The notes under the pieces were generated by a model. It worked only from the letters and a program-made list of their open reading frames with translations. It did not search any database and was not told where the DNA came from. A stretch of DNA of 64,000 bases, taken from positions 250,501 through 314,500 of the forward strand of contig JAVTVX010000030.1 in the NCBI GenBank assembly GCA_033439265.1, written 5' to 3'. Shown one piece after another: positions 59,776 through 64,000 of this stretch. The DNA is from Dillenia suffruticosa. Lineage: Eukaryota; Streptophyta; Magnoliopsida; Dilleniales; Dilleniaceae. The first letter of the stretch is position 1. Each line of letters starts with the position of its first letter. The position numbers and the translations under genes were made by a program.

Positions 59776-60119
59776 AATTTTTTATCAATCTATATTGTTT
59801 TTAAAATTTTGTTTTTTTTTTTTATAAAAAATAATGTTATTTCCATACAAAACTGGATAAAGGATACCATATGATGTGTCCTTGATGTCAAACACTGTGG
59901 CCCTGTCCAGTTCGATTTTGATACTGGAGTCATTGACCCATAGGTTTCCGTTTCATTTCGAGGTCTTGGTTGCAACCATTTCGATGACAATCGGCTATGC
60001 CTCCTCCATTTTCGCCGTTACTCCCTGTGAGCAGGTCAGGTTTCGCTTCATCTTGTTTGCCGCGGCCGTGCCCTTTGTGTTTTGATGCTTGCTTCAACTC
60101 TACAAGATGATCAGGAACT

Positions 60120-61478
60120 AAGAAAACATTCGGTTCTGGTCACACTGTTTTTCTAGTCTTTCATTTCCCTTTTGCCGCCTGGAAAGTGGGACGGTAACCA
60201 ATCAGACCTTTTGATGGGCCGTGAAACGGGACATGCCTTCCCGTTCTTGACATAGGCCGAAGTATTCTCAAGCCCTTAACTGGTCCCTTAGTCCCACTAG
60301 GCTCTCCATAGCGAAAGAGAAGACAAGGCCCCTACTTTTTTGTTGGAGCCGCATTCTCCATATTTGCGATTCTTGAGATGAGTTCTTTTGAGTCACTATT
60401 ACAATTTTTGTCCAAAAGTAATTCAAATACAAAACAATGGATGCTCTCCAATTAATCGCAAAAACCCCCCAAATTTTGTCGATCACATAACTCACACCGT
60501 CTCATTTTTGTTAAAAATCTTAATCTCGAATCTATTTCATGTATCAAAAAAATAAATAAATAGATCTCAAATTTTAATACAAGTGTTGGAGTATTTTATG
60601 ACTCTATCATGCAGCGGAAGTATTAAATAATTTCAGAATTAAAAATATAAGGTTTTGGTAATACCTCATGAGCGATGCAGTAATTTTTGGGGAACCACGA
60701 AATCCACGTCTCGATCTACCTCGTAGTCGAGATGATAATCACAGATCAGATTATCAACACAGCTCGACGACATCTCTACTCTAGATCCGGTGATGGAAAC
60801 GTCATGTGACAAAATCCCTTAATTTCTCTCTTATGCAAAAAATGTCAAAATTCTCTCTCAATTTTGAATTATCTTCTTTTTTTCAATCCTTAATCCCAAT
60901 TTGTGTTATTTTTTTCTTCCTTTCAATATTAGTTTTGTTATTATTGGTAGACAAATCAATTAATCAGAATTGATTTGGAAGACCACCATAAATGTGAGAG
61001 TTACAATCAAAACCTTTCTTATTTTAGAAAATGTCCACGTGAATATATTTGACCTTCGACAAGAAAATTTTAACTTCAAATCCTCTGAAAATATATATAT
61101 TTATTTTTATCGGTTAATTTAGCTAACACCCCTAAATTGACGCGTGTTAAATCAATATATTAACACTGAGCAATTTTTGTTTGTTACAAAGTAGATGAAA
61201 CTTTGATAAAAACTTGTTTGTCCATGAAACACCCAGTTCTATCAACCAGAGAAGTGGAGCTGAATTCCCAATCTAAATTTATGAAAATATATATATATAT
61301 ACATTTGCCGCTTAAATAGTTTGAATTAAGGACATGGTGAGTGGATGGAATCATCGTAAGTAAAACTTGAATGTTGAATTTCCTCTTTCTTTTGGAGGTG
61401 GGATGCCATTATTGGAGGGAGAGGGATGGGGATACAAAGGTGGGTCCTTTAAACAAAGGCATAACAAACAACTTGTGT
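60120..61478. other. Spacer after the split PGG copy
   Basis: AT-rich sequence without a recognised gene. A TGTTGGAG...AACA segment at 60584-61162 has LTR-like ends but nothing else to support it. Confidence 0.4.
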
Positions 61479-61579
61479 ACCAGCAATAGCTTGTTGGTTA
61501 AAGCTATTGAACCCCCACCCTGAGGTACGGGTTCGAGACCTGGTGAGAGAGAGAGAAAAGAGAGACAAACAACTTGTGT
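61464..61579 (+). mobile_element. Very short tRNA-like retroposon with perfect target duplication
   Basis: An 86-base segment (61479-61564) is flanked by two identical 15-base copies of ACAAACAACTTGTGT (61464-61478 and 61565-61579). It contains an A-box-like TAGCTTGTTGGTTAAAGC able to form a D-arm (AGCT/AGCT), a B-box GGTTCGAGACC about 40 bases on, ACCAG near its start facing CTGGT near its end, and a GA-rich tail. It is therefore a tRNA-derived SINE or retroposed tRNA-like RNA about the size of a tRNA. The intact duplication suggests a fairly recent insertion. Confidence 0.75.
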
Positions 61580-62500
61580 TGAATGCTCAGCTGTATAATG
61601 TAGTATTAGCCTAGCCAAGCCAAGCCAAGCCATTGCAGTTGAATCCAAAATAAAAACATGAGCATCATTAATGCCTATTAGACAAGAAAATGGCTCCTAC
61701 CGGTTTTAAATTCAAAATAACTATAGACCTCAGTTTATGTTACACAAACATTAGCTTGGAATCAAAGTTTTGCAAGTGACATAACATTATCGACAGTGAC
61801 ACTAATAATTAATCTCTCTCTCTCTCTCTCTCCAAAATTTAGCTGGCACATGTGCAGCTAGGTGTCCATGAGAAGTGCACATGAACAATGTCCAATGTCC
61901 CCTCCCAAGTATCGATCCAGTGTCAAATGGAAAAAATTGTCCTTATTACCAAAGGAAATCACACTGCAGGTAAATCATGTGTCACCTGCTCAAATCCTAG
62001 AGCAAGGGCCTTGCACTTATCACTACTTTACCCTTTTCAGATTGGATGCATGCCGTGCCAGAAAAAAGAAAAAAAAAACAAAAAACAAAAAACAAAACTA
62101 AAAACGACAAACAACAAACAACAAACAAAAAAAAAAAAAGCCACAACACCAGCACCTCTAGCACCTGAACTGTCATTGTTGTATTGGGCAACAAAAGGAT
62201 TAGAACAGCCCTAACTTGACAAGAACTTGTATATACTTAACTCAGAAATTAAAATAATAATAATAATAAGAATAAGCAAGTCAGATAAGAGAAGACTTTG
62301 ATAGCCAGACTGTAAAGGAAAAAGATGCTCATCTGTACATATCAATGATTGGAATTTCAAACTTCCAAGAAAACGAAACAACAATAGTGACAGCAGAAAT
62401 GTAAGAATACTAAACGGGAGGTTTAGTGTTGTGGCGGTGGGTTTGATCTGTCAAAATCCCACCCAAAAAAAAAAAAAATTAGAAAGAGATAGAGAGAGAA

Positions 62501-62535
<35 letters not shown>

Positions 62536-62589
62536 TCACAATCTCAAAATGTCTAACCACAAGTAAAAAATTGAATTAATTAAGAAAGG
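61580..62589. other. Spacer and 3' flank of the cyclin gene
   Basis: Contains CT (61810-61832), CAAA-type (62076-62140) and GA (62503-62533) simple repeats and the presumed 3' UTR of the minus-strand cyclin gene. No other gene was supported. Confidence 0.5.
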
Positions 62590-63865
62590 CTAAACAGCAA
62601 GTTGTTGTTGCTTATGATGGGAAGAGGATTCATCCTCATTAAAACATAGGTGGAGCTTGGGTGGTGAATGTAGAGGCGATTGAAGAAACATCTCTCTATG
62701 CAGATAGGAGCAATAGGTGTGGAAAGTAGTGGGTGTCACATTTAAATGAAATCTCAACCCAAATAGGAAATCCACTTCCAGGAAATTCATCTCTGCTGTG
62801 CTGATTCCTCCAACCTTTGCATAGTATGCGTTGTTGTAGTACCTACATTCCCAATACTGATTTAGTCCCTTCATTATTCACTCAATATATTTTTTAAACA
62901 AATAAAAAAAAATGAAAGGGAATTTTGATTGTATCCTCATAATTTTTAGTGAAGTTAATATTATTTTTAAAAACAAATAAATTCAAATTGTTTGAGTGTA
63001 TGGTATCAGTAAAGCTGTCCCTCCGTGTGTGTGGAGGGAAGGGCAAGAAAGCCAGGGTTTCACTTAGCTGGATTGAGTTGGATTCACCTTTTACAATGTT
63101 TAGTGTTTGTAAAAGCAACAACACCCGACACACTTGCTTATATTCAAAATTGGATAATTCTATTAAAAAGTTTCTTGAAATTCTGCTTCCTCATATCAAG
63201 AAAATAAATTTCTACATCTGGTTTTCACAAATTTCTCAACTTTTTTGAATGCTTTTCCTTAAAAAATCATGAGTTCAAAATCCCCAACTTCGCGATCCCC
63301 AATCAACAAACTTCAATCCAAACCCATCAAAGATTTTAATCTTTTTCACAGTCCCAAAAGCAACAAAAGAAACTTGAACGAAAACTAAAAAACCCAGATC
63401 AAAAAATTTAAGAAATTTTGAATTTACCTCATAAACTGGGATTATAAGAAAACCCATTAATGGAGGTGGCATGCAGACAGAGAAAATTTATTAAAAATCC
63501 AGAAAAGTTAAGGATAGAACTCACATGTCGTCCATGAATTTGGCAGCAACCATGACACTAGTGATGAGGAGACGATGAACATTGAAAGAATTGATAGGAA
63601 AAGAAGGTTGTCGCTGAGCGAATCGATCCAAATAAACATAAGCAATAACAAAGCAAGAGGGACTACAATTAGCATACTTGAAAATTCTCTCCAAGTAACT
63701 CTGAACTGAGATGGTGGGTCTAGTGAGTCCATGGAACACTGAAATTTTCTGGGTCTGAAGCCTGTAATTGGCATCGTTTGATTCCGCCACTCTCTGTAGA
63801 AGAGCAGACAGAAAATTGATCAGCTTTGGCGTTACATTACCACAGTTGCTTCCTAACTCTGCCAT
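62590..63865 (-). CDS. CYCP4-1: P/U-type cyclin, CYCP4;1-like
   Basis: P-type (U-type) cyclins are plant relatives of yeast Pho80 that bind CDKA-type kinases and link cell division to nutrient state. Two exons on the minus strand, 63865-63525 and 62842-62590, join through a phase 2 GT-AG intron. They give 197 residues, close to the family's usual 200. It starts MAELGSNCGNVTPKLINFLS. The cyclin box spans about 50-160: GLTRPTISVQSYLERIFKYA, SCFVIAYVYLDRF, INSFNVHRLLITSVMVAAKF, then DDMYYNNAYYAKVGGIS and EMNFLEVDFLFGLRFHLNV. The tail is short and hydrophilic, ending SSHHKQQQLAV. The YLDRF and AAKFMDD landmarks are intact, so the gene should be functional. It matches Arabidopsis CYCP4;1 (At2g44740) in type and in genomic neighbourhood. 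Confidence 0.93.
62843..63524 (-). other. Cyclin gene intron
   Basis: A 682-base intron; donor GTGAGT at 63524 and acceptor AATGTAG ending at 62843 on the minus strand. Open frames inside it are unsupported. Confidence 0.85.
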
Positions 63866-64000
63866 TTTTAAGTTCCCCTTTCTCTTCCTCTGCTTTATAA
63901 CGCTTCCTTTTACCTATGCCCTTCTGCTTTATAAAATAAACAGGTAAGTTAGTCGACAGGGGGTAGTTGCTTTTTTCTTTTTTTTTTTTTAATATTCCTT
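63866..64000 (-). promoter_or_regulatory. Upstream region of the cyclin gene
   Basis: Two TTATAAA-type sequences on the minus strand near 63895 and 63935 are candidate TATA boxes 30-70 bases before the start codon. The rest is pyrimidine-rich leader; the promoter continues beyond the window. Confidence 0.4.

Larger units (their letters stand above)
57219..59857 (+). mobile_element. Mutator-like element (MULE) carrying a plant mobile domain
   Basis: The ends are long, diverged terminal inverted repeats of roughly 130-150 bases. The left end runs TTTTGTACGGGAATAATATT, then ACAAAGTTAGCACATATATG, then TATGTCTAGTTTTCAAAACT. The reverse complement of the right end runs TTTTGTATGGAAATAACATT, then TCAAAGTTAACACACATATG, then TATGTCGAGTTTTCAAAACT. 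Imperfect 9-base flanks, AAAAAGATA (57210-57218) and TAAAGGATA (59858-59866), fit the 9-base duplication of MULEs, with an uncertainty of about 3 bases. The interior has a decayed plant mobile domain and no recognisable MULE transposase, so it is non-autonomous as seen. Confidence 0.75.
56987..60119 (+). pseudogene. Second PGG gene copy, split by a Mutator-like element
   Basis: The first half (56987-57218) reads MASPPQKEMKIPKRWFTYFQ, then DSPGEARNVLLVAAGLIATV and TFQAGGAPPGRLWQD. It matches the first 75 residues of the 54584 gene, with PGG changed to PGR. The second half resumes at 59858 with SNTVALSSSILILESLTHRF and GYASSIFAVTPCEQVRFRF. It ends after FAAAVPFVF at a TGA (a CGA Arg codon in copy 1), with a short former tail LLQLYKM beyond. 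Between them lies a 2639-base transposon. The copy cannot make the full protein; the first half could make a short product of about 82 residues reading into the transposon end. Confidence 0.9.

Noticed and set aside
60584-61162. Possible solo LTR with TGTTGG...AACA ends
   Set aside because: No target duplication, no second copy in the window and no primer site or purine tract, so the ends may be chance.
62400-62480. tRNA-like GGTTTGATCT near an A14 run, a possible SINE tail
   Set aside because: No convincing A box and no target duplication were found.
1-64000. CRISPR arrays, rRNA, canonical tRNA genes, bacterial-type operons, organelle insertions
   Set aside because: None seen; tandem repeats present are microsatellites or transposon parts, and the tRNA-like units lack full cloverleaf structure.

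Overview
The window is nuclear DNA of a dicot plant, probably woody, although nothing in it fixes the species. The evidence is the set of plant-only families present (RAC/ROP GTPase, trihelix factor, P/U-type cyclin, PGG membrane protein), long AT-rich GT-AG introns, and many Copia, RTE, L1, hAT and Mutator-like elements. No bacterial, organellar, CRISPR or rRNA sequence was seen, and I find no undescribed multi-gene system. The value lies in gene structures, decayed host genes and well-delimited transposon insertions. Layout, left to right: the first exon of a COX23-like gene on the minus strand (733-823); a decayed ROP8-like GTPase gene in six exons (3836-12185) with a Copia fossil in intron 2; a shrunken nucleotide-diphospho-sugar transferase remnant (13165-13937); an intact tubulin-folding cofactor A gene (15111-21304) with an RTE LINE in intron 2; a 5'-truncated L1 LINE (about 22985-25894) carrying a cleanly inserted SINE; an intact 11-exon gene for a three-RRM hnRNP Q-like protein of 781 residues (26840-32426); a long gene-poor stretch; a second Copia fossil (about 38830-41640) next to a 5'-truncated trihelix gene (41668-42392); a second RTE LINE (45035-52758) with a 3530-bp hAT transposon nested in its leader; a standalone PGG membrane protein gene (54584-55087) and its tandem copy (56987-60119), split by a Mutator-like element that carries a plant mobile domain; and an intact P4/U4-type cyclin gene on the minus strand (62590-63865). 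The order ROP8, RRM protein, trihelix factor, CYCP4;1 matches, from memory, the Arabidopsis run At2g44690, At2g44710, At2g44730, At2g44740. The window therefore looks like an old conserved block swollen by transposons, in which two of the four members (ROP8 and trihelix) have decayed and the other two look functional. These genes do not form a pathway. Their proteins act separately in tubulin folding, RNA binding, cell-cycle control and mitochondrial copper handling.
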